Part shown: positions 1 to 7,008 of the stretch, piece after piece
Numbering within the stretch: the stretch's first letter is position 1
How the letters are laid out: each line of letters begins with the position of its first letter
Source of the DNA: AC-50 sp035640455
GTDB taxonomy: Bacteria; Actinomycetota; Thermoleophilia; Gaiellales; Gaiellaceae
Direction of reading: 5' to 3'
Assembly: GCA_035640455.1 (NCBI GenBank)
Contig: DASQWB010000131.1
Span: 1-29,481, forward strand
Length of the DNA: 29,481 bases
The notes under the pieces: generated by a model
Database searches by the model: none
What the model was told of the DNA's origin: nothing
Seen by the model: the letters and a program-made list of their open reading frames with translations, nothing else
Translations under genes and position numbers: made by a program

Positions 1-1317
1 CGCAAGGCGATCGGCAAGAAGATCCACTCGCTGATGGCGTCCCTCAAGGACAAGTTCCTCGAGGGGTGCGCGCAGAACGCCGTCACGCCGGCCGTCGCGC
101 AGCAGCTCTGGAAGGACATGGAGCAGTCGCAGGACTACTCCTTCAACAAGGCCCACGCCGCCTGCTACGCGCTGATCGCCTACCGCACGGCCTGGCTGAA
201 GGCGAACTACCCGTGCGAGTACATGGCCGCGCTGATCTCGTCCGTGATGAACACGAAGGACCGCGTGCCGTACTACGTGAACGCGTGCGACGAGATGGGG
301 ATCGAGGTGCTCCCGCCCGACGTGAACTCGTCGCAGTGCGACTTCGCGGTCGTCGAGGGGAAGATCCGCTTCGGGCTCAACGCCGTAAAGAACGTCGGGG
401 ACGGGGCTGCGCGCGCGATTGTCGCCGCCCGCACCGAGGGCGGGCCGTTCGCGTCGCTGTGGGACTTCACCGAGCGGGTCGACCCGACGGTGGCGAACAA
501 GCGCGCGCTCGAGTCGCTGATCCGCTGCGGCGCCCTCGACTCGACGGGCGGGACGCGCAAGGGCATGCTCGACGCGCTCGAGACCGCGCTCGCCCACGGC
601 TCGCGCACCCACGGCGACCGGCTCATGGGCCAGGACTCGCTCTTCGGCGGCGACGAGAAGCTCGAGCACCCGCCGATCGGAACGGACGAGTACGACAAGA
701 ACGAGCTCCTGCGCCTCGAGAAGGAGGCGCTCGGGCTCTACGTCTCCGAGCACCCGCTGCACGCGATCCGCGACCAGCTCCGCCGCAAGACCGACACGAC
801 GCTGGCGGACGTGGAGCGGCGACGCGACGGCGAGGTCGTCACCGTGGCCGGCATCGTCGGCGCCGTGAAGCAGCTGACGACGAAGAAGGGCGAGCCGATG
901 GTCTTCGTCCGGCTCGACGACGTGACGGGCAGCGCCGAGGTCGTCGTCTTCAACTCGGTCTATGCGTCGGCGCGGGAACTCTGCGAGGCCGACCAGATCC
1001 TCGTCGTCAAGGGCCGCGTCGACCACAAGCAGGAGGGCGAGACGAAGCTGATCGCGCTCGAGGTCGCGCCGTTCGAGGCCGTGACCGAGCCGAAGGAGGT
1101 CCGCTTCCACATCGACGCGCGCCTCGTGCCGCGGGGGTTCATCGGCGACTTCGAGGACATCGTCAAGCGCTACCCCGGCGAGGCGCCGGTCGTCTTCGAG
1201 ATCGAGACGTCGCTCAAGCGGTTCGTCTACGAGCTCGGCACCGGCCACCGCGTCCAGCCGGTCTCCGACTTCTTCATCGAGGCGCGCCACCTGATCGGGG
1301 CCGCCGCCGTCAAGTAA
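1..1317 (+). CDS. dnaE: DNA polymerase III subunit alpha, C-terminal part (5' truncated by window)
   Basis: The frame is open from base 1 and ends at TAA 1315-1317, giving 438 residues of the C-terminal part of the replicative DNA polymerase alpha subunit; the PHP and most of the catalytic palm lie outside the window. The stretch FNKAHAACYALIAYRTAWLK (about residues 48-67) is the conserved fingers-region signature of bacterial DnaE. It is followed by the helix-hairpin-helix region (GLNAVKNVGDGAARAIV) and, from about residue 280, an OB-fold (VVTVAGIVGAVKQLTTKKG then MVFVRLDDVTGSAEVVVF) as in DnaE1-type enzymes. The C-terminus ends shortly after the OB fold and shows no frameshift. The next gene starts 9 bases downstream, so the cupin and SRPBCC genes may be cotranscribed. 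Identification is secure; only the upstream extent is unknown. Confidence 0.97.
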   Translation, partial: RKAIGKKIHSLMASLKDKFLEGCAQNAVTPAVAQQLWKDMEQSQDYSFNKAHAACYALIAYRTAWLKANYPCEYMAALISSVMNTKDRVPYYVNACDEMGIEVLPPDVNSSQCDFAVVEGKIRFGLNAVKNVGDGAARAIVAARTEGGPFASLWDFTERVDPTVANKRALESLIRCGALDSTGGTRKGMLDALETALAHGSRTHGDRLMGQDSLFGGDEKLEHPPIGTDEYDKNELLRLEKEALGLYVSEHPLHAIRDQLRRKTDTTLADVERRRDGEVVTVAGIVGAVKQLTTKKGEPMVFVRLDDVTGSAEVVVFNSVYASARELCEADQILVVKGRVDHKQEGETKLIALEVAPFEAVTEPKEVRFHIDARLVPRGFIGDFEDIVKRYPGEAPVVFEIETSLKRFVYELGTGHRVQPVSDFFIEARHLIGAAAVK

Positions 1318-1326
1318 CCTCCGCGC

Positions 1327-1884
1327 GTGGCGCGGGCTGGGCAGGCCCTCGAGAACCCGGCGACAGGGGAGCGGCTCGTCTTCCGGCGGACGGCGCGCGA
1401 GACGAACGGCGAGGCGCTCGAGTACGAGATCGTCTTCACGCCGCGCGGCTTCGGCGCCCAGGAGCACCTCCACCCGCGCCAGCAGGAGCGGCACGAGGTG
1501 CTCGAGGGCGAGCTCGGGATCGTCGTCGCGGGGCGCGAGCAGCGGCTCGGGCCGGGCGACGTCGAGGTCGTCCCGCCGGGCACGCCGCACCGGATCTTCG
1601 CCGTCGGCGATCGGCCGGTGCGGGCGGTCTTCGAGTTGCGGCCCGCGCTGCGGTCGAAGCAGCTCGCGGAGACGCTCTTCGGCCTCGGCCGCGACGGCAA
1701 GCTGAACGCGAAGGGCAATCCGAATCCGCTCCAGCTCGCGGTCATCGGGCGCGAGTTCGCCGAGGAGGGGCGGGCGACGCGGCCCCCGGCGGCGGTCCAG
1801 CGCGTGCTCCTCGTGCCGCTCGCCGCGCTCGGGCGCCTGCTCGGCTACCGCGGGACGTATCCCCGATACAGCGGAGGGGAGTAG
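1327..1884 (+). CDS. Cupin-domain protein
   Basis: A 185-residue protein starting at GTG. It carries one conserved cupin barrel at about residues 40-110: the first motif is HLHPRQQERHEVLEGELGI (metal-type histidines and the E before the strand) and the second is GPGDVEVVPPGTPHRIFAVG. This is the pattern of small cupin_2 proteins, which may be enzymes, sugar/small-molecule binders or sensors; the substrate cannot be read from sequence. The C-terminal 70 residues are outside the barrel and include a hydrophobic stretch (VLLVPLAALGRLLGY) that may be a membrane-associated helix. The start is 9 bases after the dnaE stop, and its TAG shares one base with the GTG of the next gene, suggesting translational coupling with the SRPBCC protein. 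Confidence 0.85.
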   Translation: MARAGQALENPATGERLVFRRTARETNGEALEYEIVFTPRGFGAQEHLHPRQQERHEVLEGELGIVVAGREQRLGPGDVEVVPPGTPHRIFAVGDRPVRAVFELRPALRSKQLAETLFGLGRDGKLNAKGNPNPLQLAVIGREFAEEGRATRPPAAVQRVLLVPLAALGRLLGYRGTYPRYSGGE

Positions 1885-2330
1885 TGGCGTCGGAGTACGT
1901 CTTCGTCGACGAGTGGGAGGTCGACGCCCCGCAGGAGGTGGTCTACGAGATCCTCGCCGACGCGCGTACCTATCCGGAGTGGTGGAAGCCGGTGTACGGG
2001 ACGGTGGTGGGCGACCGGCGCGAGACGCGTCACCACTTCAAGGGGCGGCTCCCATACACGCTCGACATGCGCGCGGAGATGGTGCGCGAGGACCCGCCGC
2101 GGCAGTTCGAGGTGCGGGTCGACGGCGACCTGCGCGGCAAGGGCATCTGGACGTTCGAGCCGAGGGACGGCAAGACGCACGTCCGCTGGGACTGGATCGT
2201 CTTCGCGGACAAGCCGCTCCTGCGCGTCCTCACGCCCGTCCTGAAGCCGCTCTTCCGCTGGAACCACAACTGGGCGGTCGCGCGGGCGCGCGAGGGCCTC
2301 GAGCCGTACGCACGGCGGCGCGCCACATAG
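1884..2330 (+). CDS. SRPBCC (START-like) family protein
   Basis: A 148-residue protein whose GTG start overlaps the TAG of the cupin gene by one base. The sequence has the typical SRPBCC/polyketide-cyclase layout: an N-terminal strand with VDAPQEVVYEILADARTYPE followed by WW, a central set of strands (LPYTLDMRAEMVREDPPRQF), and a long C-terminal helix starting FRWNHNWAVARAREGLEPYA. These proteins form a deep hydrophobic pocket and bind lipids or aromatic compounds or act as small cyclases/hydrolases. The specific ligand is not predictable. No signal peptide is seen, so it is probably cytoplasmic. Tight coupling to the cupin protein suggests they act in the same process. Confidence 0.85.
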   Translation: MASEYVFVDEWEVDAPQEVVYEILADARTYPEWWKPVYGTVVGDRRETRHHFKGRLPYTLDMRAEMVREDPPRQFEVRVDGDLRGKGIWTFEPRDGKTHVRWDWIVFADKPLLRVLTPVLKPLFRWNHNWAVARAREGLEPYARRRAT

Positions 2331-2379
2331 GCCGCGAGCGCGCGGGAACGCGCCCGCCGCCTGCGGTGTAGGACCGGCG

Positions 2380-2928
2380 GTGGTGGGCCGGCCACTCGAA
2401 GAGACGGAGCTCGTCGAACGAGCGAAGCGCGGCGACCACCGCGCCTACGGGGAACTCGTGCACGCATACCAAGGCATCGCCTTCAGAACCGCCTACCTCG
2501 TCGTCAGGAACGCGGCCGAGGCCGAGGACGCCGCCCAGGAGGGCTTCGTGAAGGCCTTTCGCGCGCTCGGCCGCTTCCGCACCGGCGAGCCGTTCCGGCC
2601 GTGGCTCCTGAAGATCGTCGTCAACGAGGCTCGCAACCGGCTTCGGTCGAGCGCGCGACGGGATGCGCTCGCGTTGCGGGCGACCGCGGAGAGGCCCTCG
2701 GGGGAGGCGGCCCCCTCCCCCGAGGCGGCGCTCCTCGACGCCGAGCGGCGGGAGCTCCTGCTCGCGGCCGTCGAGGCGCTTCCCGAGCCGATGCGCCTCG
2801 TCATCTCGTGCCGCTACTTCCTCGACCTCTCGGAAGAGGAGACCGCCTCGGCGCTCGGCCTGCGCCGCGGCACGGTCAAGTCGCGCACCTCACGTGCGCT
2901 CGAGCGGCTGAGGGAGATCTATGCCTGA
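2380..2928 (+). CDS. ECF-type RNA polymerase sigma factor
   Basis: A 182-residue sigma-70 family protein with only regions 2 and 4, the extracytoplasmic-function architecture. Region 2 spans about residues 23-95: AYGELVHAYQGIAFRTAYLV, then the DAAQEGFVKAFRALGRF helix that contacts core and the -10 element, then WLLKIVVNEARNRLR. Region 4 (about 125-180) carries ALPEPMRLVISCRYFLDLSE and the HTH ASALGLRRGTVKSRTSRALE. The linker is alanine/proline rich. GTG at 2380 or the adjacent GTG at 2383 could be the start; both give the same protein to within one residue. The stop overlaps the next gene by 8 bases, the usual arrangement for a sigma factor and its anti-sigma factor. Confidence 0.93.
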   Translation: MVGRPLEETELVERAKRGDHRAYGELVHAYQGIAFRTAYLVVRNAAEAEDAAQEGFVKAFRALGRFRTGEPFRPWLLKIVVNEARNRLRSSARRDALALRATAERPSGEAAPSPEAALLDAERRELLLAAVEALPEPMRLVISCRYFLDLSEEETASALGLRRGTVKSRTSRALERLREIYA

Positions 2929-3607
2929 GCTCGAGCTCGAGCTGCGCGAGGTCGGGCGGCTCGTCGCCTTCCCGCCGGAGCCTGACCTCGTCCCGGCGGT
3001 CCGCGACCGCCTGGTCGAACGCCCCGTCTTCGGCCGGCGGCGCCTGCTCCTCGTCGCCTTCGCCGCGCTCGCCGTGGCGGTCGCCGCCGCGTTCTCCGTG
3101 CCGCCCGCGCGGACCGCGATCCTGCGCTTCTTCCACATCGGCGGCGAGACGGTCGAGCGCGTCGAGAAGCTCCCGCCCGCCGAGCGGCGGTCCCCGGTCG
3201 CCGGGCTCGCCGGCCCGATGTCGCTCTCGGAGGCCCGCGACCGTGCCGGGTTCGAGCCGCTCCTGCCGCCGCGGCACGGCCGGATCTACGCCGCCGACGG
3301 CATCCTCGCTACCTACCTGCGCCCGCGGGTCGTCCTGTCGGAGTTCCGGGCGGACATCAGCCTCTCGAAGAAGGTTGCCGGGCCCGACACGCGCATCCAG
3401 CCAGTGACCGTGAACGGCCACTTCGGGCTCTGGATGCAAGGGGCGCCGCACGTCATCACCTACTTCGACTCCCAGGCCCGCGGCCACGACAAGGTCGTTC
3501 GCCTGGCCGGGAACGTCCTTGTGTGGTCGCAAGGGAGCCTGACGCTTCGTCTCGAAGGGCCGGTGACGAGGGGCGAGGCCCTCCGGGTCGCCAAGACCGT
3601 CGGTTAA
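2921..3607 (+). CDS. Single-pass membrane protein, putative anti-sigma factor
   Basis: A 228-residue protein whose ATG lies inside the end of the sigma gene. Residues 1-38 are a short acidic/helical cytoplasmic part (ELRELGRLVAFP-like), followed after GRRR by one transmembrane segment at about residues 42-60 (LLLVAFAALAVAVAAAFSV) and a roughly 165-residue extracytoplasmic domain. The outer domain contains VNGHFGLWMQGAPHVITYFD and resembles the DUF4367-type sensor domains found in some anti-sigma regulators. No zinc-finger HxxxCxxC motif is present, so this is not a classical ZAS protein. Function is inferred mainly from the coupled sigma gene: tethering the sigma factor and releasing it on an envelope signal. 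It could instead be an unrelated membrane protein. Confidence 0.75.
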   Translation: MPELELELREVGRLVAFPPEPDLVPAVRDRLVERPVFGRRRLLLVAFAALAVAVAAAFSVPPARTAILRFFHIGGETVERVEKLPPAERRSPVAGLAGPMSLSEARDRAGFEPLLPPRHGRIYAADGILATYLRPRVVLSEFRADISLSKKVAGPDTRIQPVTVNGHFGLWMQGAPHVITYFDSQARGHDKVVRLAGNVLVWSQGSLTLRLEGPVTRGEALRVAKTVG

Positions 3608-3616
3608 GAGTCCGTT
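3601..3616 (+). repeat. 16-base direct repeat, left copy
   Basis: The sequence cggttaagAgtccgtt matches cggttaagGgtccgtt at 3919-3934 in 15 of 16 positions, same orientation. This copy includes the TAA stop of the putative anti-sigma gene. The two copies bracket the hairpin at 3630-3657 and the small membrane protein gene. Confidence 0.6.
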
Positions 3617-3629
3617 TTGCGAGAGAAGG

Positions 3630-3657
3630 GGCCGCGCGGGATTGAACCCGCACGGCC
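3630..3657. terminator. Strong 11-bp hairpin between convergent genes; resembles a tRNA T-arm
   Basis: Arms ggccgcgcggg (3630-3640) and cccgcacggcc (3647-3657) pair over 11 positions, with one G-T/A-C position depending on strand, around the loop attgaa. It lies between the end of the anti-sigma gene and the end of the minus-strand small gene, where a bidirectional terminator is expected. There is no clear T-tract on the plus strand; the minus-strand side is followed by ccttctct. Read on the minus strand the loop region is GGGTTCAATCCC, as in a tRNA T-arm, but no matching 5' acceptor stem is present nearby and the T-loop is one base short. Confidence 0.5.
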
Positions 3658-3670
3658 TCCGAGGGTGTTG

Positions 3671-3832
3671 CTAGTAGCCTGGGCCGCCGCCGCCGCCGCC
3701 GCCACCGCCACCGGTGTAGGTGAGGATCAGCACGATCGCGACGGCAATCGCGATCAGCACCAGGGAGATGACGATCCAGCGCGGTCGGAGGAATCCGGTT
3801 CTGCGCGGATGCTGCTCGTGCATTGTGGTCAT
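3671..3832 (-). CDS. Small single-TM protein with poly-glycine tail
   Basis: A 53-residue protein. ATG at 3832 is preceded on the minus strand by a good ribosome-binding site (GGGGGAG, about 7 bases upstream). The sequence begins MTTMHEQHPRRTGFLRPRW, a basic cytoplasmic head. It continues with one very hydrophobic segment at residues 19-37 (WIVISLVLIAIAVAIVLIL). The tail is TYT, then ten consecutive glycines and PGY. It ends at TAG 3671-3673. I do not recognise a family. The clean ATG, RBS and TM segment argue for a real gene, but such a short ORF with a low-complexity tail needs homologues to be certain. It faces the 67-residue gene across a 190-base gap and converges with the sigma/anti-sigma pair, so it could be an envelope-stress accessory; that link is only positional. 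Confidence 0.6.
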   Translation of the reverse strand: MTTMHEQHPRRTGFLRPRWIVISLVLIAIAVAIVLILTYTGGGGGGGGGGPGY

Positions 3833-3918
3833 GCGAACACTCCCCCTTCCCTAGGTACTACGGGCGTGCCGATGTCTTGGTTTCGGGTAGCGCGAGCTAA
3901 CTCAGGGCGTAGGTACCC

Positions 3919-3934
3919 CGGTTAAGGGTCCGTT
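3919..3934 (+). repeat. 16-base direct repeat, right copy
   Basis: Right-hand partner of the repeat at 3601-3616 (one mismatch). It lies in the 190-base intergenic gap 3833-4022, which otherwise holds the 5' region of the small minus-strand gene, two occurrences of aggtac and a small inverted repeat at 3968-3988. Confidence 0.6.
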
Positions 3935-3967
3935 AAATCGCCATTTCACCTGGTATAGGGACAACCG

Positions 3968-3988
3968 TGTTCGCCGTTCAACCGAACA
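3968..3988. promoter_or_regulatory. Inverted repeat upstream of the 67-residue gene
   Basis: tgttcg (3968-3973) and cgaaca (3983-3988) form a 6-bp inverted repeat with a 9-base spacer, 34 bases upstream of the ATG at 4023. It could be an operator or a weak hairpin in the leader. The orientation (GTTC...GAAC) is opposite to the actinobacterial LexA box, so SOS control is not suggested. Confidence 0.3.
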
Positions 3989-4022
3989 TGGAGACACAAA
4001 CCTGCGGCGGAAGGACACGGGG

Positions 4023-4226
4023 ATGACGGCGGCCGAGACCGGCCTTCAGGACGACACCGAGCTCGAGCGGGTGCAGGCGTGGCGGGCCGAGGAGCTCGAG
4101 CGCGCCGGCTATCCGCCGGCGGCCGCCGCGAAGCTCGCCGCGCGCTCCGACGTCGATCTCCATCTCGCGATCGACCTCGTGCGGCAGGGCTGCCCGCACG
4201 ACGTTGCGCTCAGCATCCTCCTCTAA
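4023..4226 (+). CDS. Small helical protein of unknown function
   Basis: A 67-residue protein with an ATG start and a good purine-rich RBS (ggaagga, about 8 bases upstream). The sequence is predicted almost entirely helical: WRAEELERAGYPPAAAAKLA then RSDVDLHLAIDLVRQGCPHD and ending in VALSILL. The pattern of a short helix, turn and second amphipathic helix could be a small protein-interaction module. No signal peptide, TM segment or metal motif other than a single Cys is visible. It ends 19 bases before lgt and may be cotranscribed with it. I do not recognise a named family. Confidence 0.75.
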   Translation: MTAAETGLQDDTELERVQAWRAEELERAGYPPAAAAKLAARSDVDLHLAIDLVRQGCPHDVALSILL

Positions 4227-4245
4227 GTAGCGGCGCCCGCCGCCC

Positions 4246-5145
4246 ATGGGCAGAATCCAGCCCGTGGCGCCCCTCGCCTACATCCCCTCGCCATCGAGCG
4301 GCGTCGTCGATCTCGGCCCGTTCCACCTCCACGCGTACGGGATCACGCTCCTCGTCGCGATCGCGGCCTGCATCTGGCTGACCGGTGTGCGGTGGGTGCG
4401 GATGGGCGGCGACTGGGATCTCGTCCTGCGCACTGCGGTCTGGGGCGTGGCCGCGGGCATCGTCGGCGCGCGCGCCTACCACGACATCACGAGCTGGAAC
4501 GAGGTGCCGCACCACTGGTGGGGTCCGTTCGCGGTCTGGCAGGGCGGTCTCGGAGTGTGGGGCGGGATCCTGCTCGGGGTCCTCGTCGGCTGCTGGATCG
4601 TGCGCCGCTCGGGCGCGAGCGCGCGGCTGATGCTCGACGCGGCCGCGCCCGGTCTTCTGCTCGCCCAGGGCATCGGGCGGATCGGCAACTACTGGAATCA
4701 GGAGCTCTTCGGGAAGCCGACGACGCTCCCGTGGGGCCTGAAGATCGACTTCCCGCACCGGCCGACCGGCTACCTCGACGACGAGACCTTCCACCCGACT
4801 TTTCTCTACGAGCTGATCTACGACGTCGTCGGCGTCGGGCTGCTCCTGCTCGTCGGCCGCCTCTTCCGCATTCGGCCGCCCGCGCTCTTCGCGCTCTACG
4901 TCTCGTACTACACGTTCGGCCGCTTCTTCGAGGAGCTGCTGCGGATCGACCCGGCGCACCACTTCTTGGGACTGCGCCTGAACGCGTGGGTCTCGATCGT
5001 CGTCTTCGTCTGCTCGACGAGCTTCTTCGTCTGGTGGCAGTTCATCCGCAAGGGCGGCGACGAGCCGGAGCAGGCGCGGACCCGTCCGGTTCCGACGGGG
5101 CCGGCGATGGCGATCCCACGCGGGCGCGTCCGCTCGTCTCGTTAG
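4246..5145 (+). CDS. lgt: Prolipoprotein diacylglyceryl transferase
   Basis: A 299-residue multi-pass membrane enzyme that transfers diacylglyceryl from phosphatidylglycerol to the lipobox cysteine of prolipoproteins, the first step of lipoprotein maturation. The Lgt signature is clear: GRIGNYWNQELFGKPT at about residues 143-158, HPTFLYE at about 184-190, and the conserved arginine/glutamate helix GRFFEELLRID at about 224-234. Early conserved GARAYHD and WQGGLGVWGGILLG segments are also present. Seven hydrophobic segments fit the family. No clear RBS precedes ATG 4246; GTG 4264 is an alternative start that removes six residues. The basic C-terminal tail is cytoplasmic and not conserved. The DUF3352-like protein at 23415 is a likely client in this window. 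Confidence 0.96.
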   Translation: MGRIQPVAPLAYIPSPSSGVVDLGPFHLHAYGITLLVAIAACIWLTGVRWVRMGGDWDLVLRTAVWGVAAGIVGARAYHDITSWNEVPHHWWGPFAVWQGGLGVWGGILLGVLVGCWIVRRSGASARLMLDAAAPGLLLAQGIGRIGNYWNQELFGKPTTLPWGLKIDFPHRPTGYLDDETFHPTFLYELIYDVVGVGLLLLVGRLFRIRPPALFALYVSYYTFGRFFEELLRIDPAHHFLGLRLNAWVSIVVFVCSTSFFVWWQFIRKGGDEPEQARTRPVPTGPAMAIPRGRVRSSR

Positions 5146-5155
5146 CCTCGCTTCC

Positions 5156-5902
5156 GTGCCGGTGCGTGCCCGCGAGCTCGAGCTCGACCTCGACGCCTTC
5201 GAAGGCCCGTTCGACCTGCTCCTGACCCTCGTCCTACGGGAGGAGCTCGCGCCGGCCGAGGTGGACGTTGCCGAGATCGTCGTCGCCTTCTGCGAGCGGC
5301 TCGAGCCAGTCGACCTCGAGGCCTGCGGCGAGTTCCTCGTCCTCGTCGCCGCGCTTCTCGAGCTGAAAGCGCGGGCGCTCTTTCCGGACGAGGCGGCGGA
5401 GCTCGCCGAGCTCGAGCCCGAGGAGGCGGCCGAGGAGCTGGCGCGGCGGCTCGCCGAGTACCGGCGCGCGAAGCGCGGGGCGGAGCTCTTGGCGGAGCGG
5501 CTGGCCGCGCAGGCCGGCCGCTTCTTTCGGCTCGGGCCGGCGCCGCTTGCGCCGCGGCCCGAGCGGCGGCTCGCGCCGCAGGACCCGGTCGACCTCGCCG
5601 ATGCGCTGCGGGCGCTCGCGGCGGAGCCCCCGGCCCTGTCGCTCGCCCACATGGAGCTTCGGCTCCCGCCGGTCTCGCTCTTCCTCGGGCGGTTCCGGGC
5701 CGTGCTGCGCCGCCGCAGGCGGTTCGACTTCGACGGCGAAGTGGGCGGCATGTCGCGTATCGAGCAGGCCGTCGCGTTCCTCGCGTTGCTCGAGCTTCGT
5801 CGCTCGGGCGAGGTCGCGCTGTCGCAGGCCGCGCCGTTCGCACCCATTCGGGTCGCGCGCGCGGAGGAAGGGAGGGAGCTGTGGAGCGCCCGCTCCGCCT
5901 GA
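5156..5902 (+). CDS. scpA: Segregation and condensation protein A
   Basis: A 248-residue kleisin subunit of the SMC-ScpAB condensin that organises and segregates the chromosome. The N-terminal signature LDAFEGPFDLLLTLV (about residues 13-27) is diagnostic for ScpA; it is followed by VDVAEIVVAFCERLE and FLVLVAALLELKARALFP, the helices that bind the SMC neck. The C-terminal winged helix (about 190-235, SRIEQAVAFLALLELRRSGE) binds the SMC head. The middle is a long Ala/Glu/Arg-rich linker. The GTG start at 5156 is 10 bases after lgt, and no clear RBS is present. The 3' end overlaps scpB by 22 bases, so the two proteins are probably translationally coupled. Confidence 0.93.
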   Translation: MPVRARELELDLDAFEGPFDLLLTLVLREELAPAEVDVAEIVVAFCERLEPVDLEACGEFLVLVAALLELKARALFPDEAAELAELEPEEAAEELARRLAEYRRAKRGAELLAERLAAQAGRFFRLGPAPLAPRPERRLAPQDPVDLADALRALAAEPPALSLAHMELRLPPVSLFLGRFRAVLRRRRRFDFDGEVGGMSRIEQAVAFLALLELRRSGEVALSQAAPFAPIRVARAEEGRELWSARSA

Positions 5903-6483
5903 TCTCGTCGAACCCGCTCGACCAGCTCGCGCGGACGCTCGAGGCGCTGCTCGTGATCGCCTCGGCGCCGTTGTCGGTCGAGGAGCTCGCGGCCGCCGCG
6001 GACGACGACCCGGAGCGCGTCGAGACGGCGCTCGGGCTCGTCGGCGAGCGCTACCGCGAGGGGCGGAGCGGGATCGTGCTCGAGCGCGTCGCCGGCGGCT
6101 ACGCGTTCCGCGCCGCGCGCGAGGCGGCGGAGGCGTGCGCGCGGTTGGTAGAGCGGCCGGTGCAGCGGGCACTGTCGCAGGCGGCGCTGGAAACTTTGGC
6201 AATCGTCGCCTACCTCGGGCCGATCACGCGGCCAGAGATCGCCCGGATCCGCGGCGTCTCGTCCGATTCGGCCGTGGCCGGACTGGTGGAGCGCGGGCTC
6301 GTCGCCGAGGCTGGCCGCGAGGACTCCGCGGTCGGCGGCGCGATTCGCTACCGGACGACGCCGCTCTTCGAGCGCGTATTCGGGCTCGAGAGCCTCTCGG
6401 AGCTCCCGCGGCTCGACGAGCTCGGCGACGAGGCCGAGCTGCGCGAGCGCCTCGAGGCGGTCGCCGAGCGGCGGCCGGCGTAG
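5881..6483 (+). CDS. scpB: Segregation and condensation protein B
   Basis: A 200-residue protein, partner of ScpA in the bacterial condensin complex, made of two winged-helix domains. The first covers about residues 12-85 (TLEALLVIASAPLSVEELAA). The second starts with LSQAALETLAIVAYLGPITR and continues with PEIARIRGVSSDSAVAGLVE, the most conserved part of the family. GTG 5881 lies inside scpA and is preceded by a good RBS (gaagggagg). The gene is followed by a 126-base gap to a convergent minus-strand cupin gene. In many bacteria rluB follows directly; here it is about 1.5 kb downstream with three inverted genes in between. Confidence 0.94.
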   Translation: MERPLRLISSNPLDQLARTLEALLVIASAPLSVEELAAAADDDPERVETALGLVGERYREGRSGIVLERVAGGYAFRAAREAAEACARLVERPVQRALSQAALETLAIVAYLGPITRPEIARIRGVSSDSAVAGLVERGLVAEAGREDSAVGGAIRYRTTPLFERVFGLESLSELPRLDELGDEAELRERLEAVAERRPA

Positions 6484-6573
6484 CGCGTCGGGCACGCGCG
6501 GCTATCGGCACAGATTTGGCGCTCGCGGGTGCGAACCGGTCCCCCAGCCGCGGCTAACGTCTTCGTGCCCCGT

Positions 6574-6592
6574 GGGTGGGTGGGGGTTAGGG
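6574..6592 (+). other. Candidate G-quadruplex motif
   Basis: GGGTGGGTGGGGGTTAGGG has four runs of at least three G separated by loops of 1, 1 and 3 bases, the classic compact quadruplex pattern, with a further GGG three bases downstream (6595-6597). It lies in the convergent intergenic region between scpB and the minus-strand cupin gene, where no ordinary hairpin terminator is obvious. Confidence 0.5.
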
Positions 6593-6609
6593 ACGGGACC
6601 GGCCCCGGC

Positions 6610-7008
6610 TCAGCCGCTCGACCCAAAGGCCCGGCGCCGCTCCAAATCTCGCTCCGGGTCGACCAGCTGGCCGTCGCGCTCGACGTAGCCGTCCTTGCCG
6701 CCGACGACGAAGAGGACGAGATCCTCGTCGTCGGAGGCGTTCGAGACCTTCCGCGGCGTCGTCGACTCGACGTGGACCAGACCGCCGGGACCGAGCTCGC
6801 GCACCTCGCCTCCGACCTCGACGCGCGCCCGCCCGCGGTGGACGAGGTACAGCTCGTCCTGCCGCTCGTGGTAGTGGAGGAAGCCATCGAAGGCGGGCGG
6901 CATGACGATGGCGTTCACGCCGAACGCCGTCACCCCGAGCGCACGCCGCACGCTCCGGAAGCCGTACCCCTCGCCGAGCTCGTCGATCGACCCGAACGAA
7001 TACGCCAT
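6610..7008 (-). CDS. Small cupin-domain protein
   Basis: A 132-residue single-domain cupin. The barrel motifs are HYHERQDELYLVHRGRARVE (metal-type H-x-H and E) and LGPGGLVHVESTTPRKVSNA, where the usual final His of motif 2 is replaced (TPRKVS), so the metal site may be incomplete. The N-terminus MAYSFGSIDELGEGYGFRSV and the acidic tail have no recognisable extra domain. I place the start at ATG 7008, one codon after an in-frame TTG; there is no ribosome-binding site. Instead the ATG overlaps the stop (TGATG) of an 8-codon mini-ORF lying inside the 71-base repeat directly upstream, which makes coupled translation plausible. Ligand unknown. Confidence 0.83.
   Translation of the reverse strand: MAYSFGSIDELGEGYGFRSVRRALGVTAFGVNAIVMPPAFDGFLHYHERQDELYLVHRGRARVEVGGEVRELGPGGLVHVESTTPRKVSNASDDEDLVLFVVGGKDGYVERDGQLVDPERDLERRRAFGSSG

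Noticed and set aside
66..2330. Very long Arg/Ala/Gly-rich open frames opposite or out of frame with known genes (also 4210-6495, 7430-9502, 10056-13856)
   Set aside because: They overlap well-identified genes and have the low-complexity composition expected of alternative frames in GC-rich DNA. Only the last parts of 66-2330 and 7430-9502 are real genes.
3626..3680. tRNA gene on the minus strand (T-arm-like GGGTTCAATCCC)
   Set aside because: No D-arm, anticodon arm or matching acceptor stem is present upstream, where a protein-coding tail lies instead; the T-loop is one base short. A terminator hairpin explains the pairing.
3968..3988. LexA/SOS box
   Set aside because: The repeat is GTTC...GAAC, opposite in orientation to the GAAC...GTTC box, with a wrong spacer.
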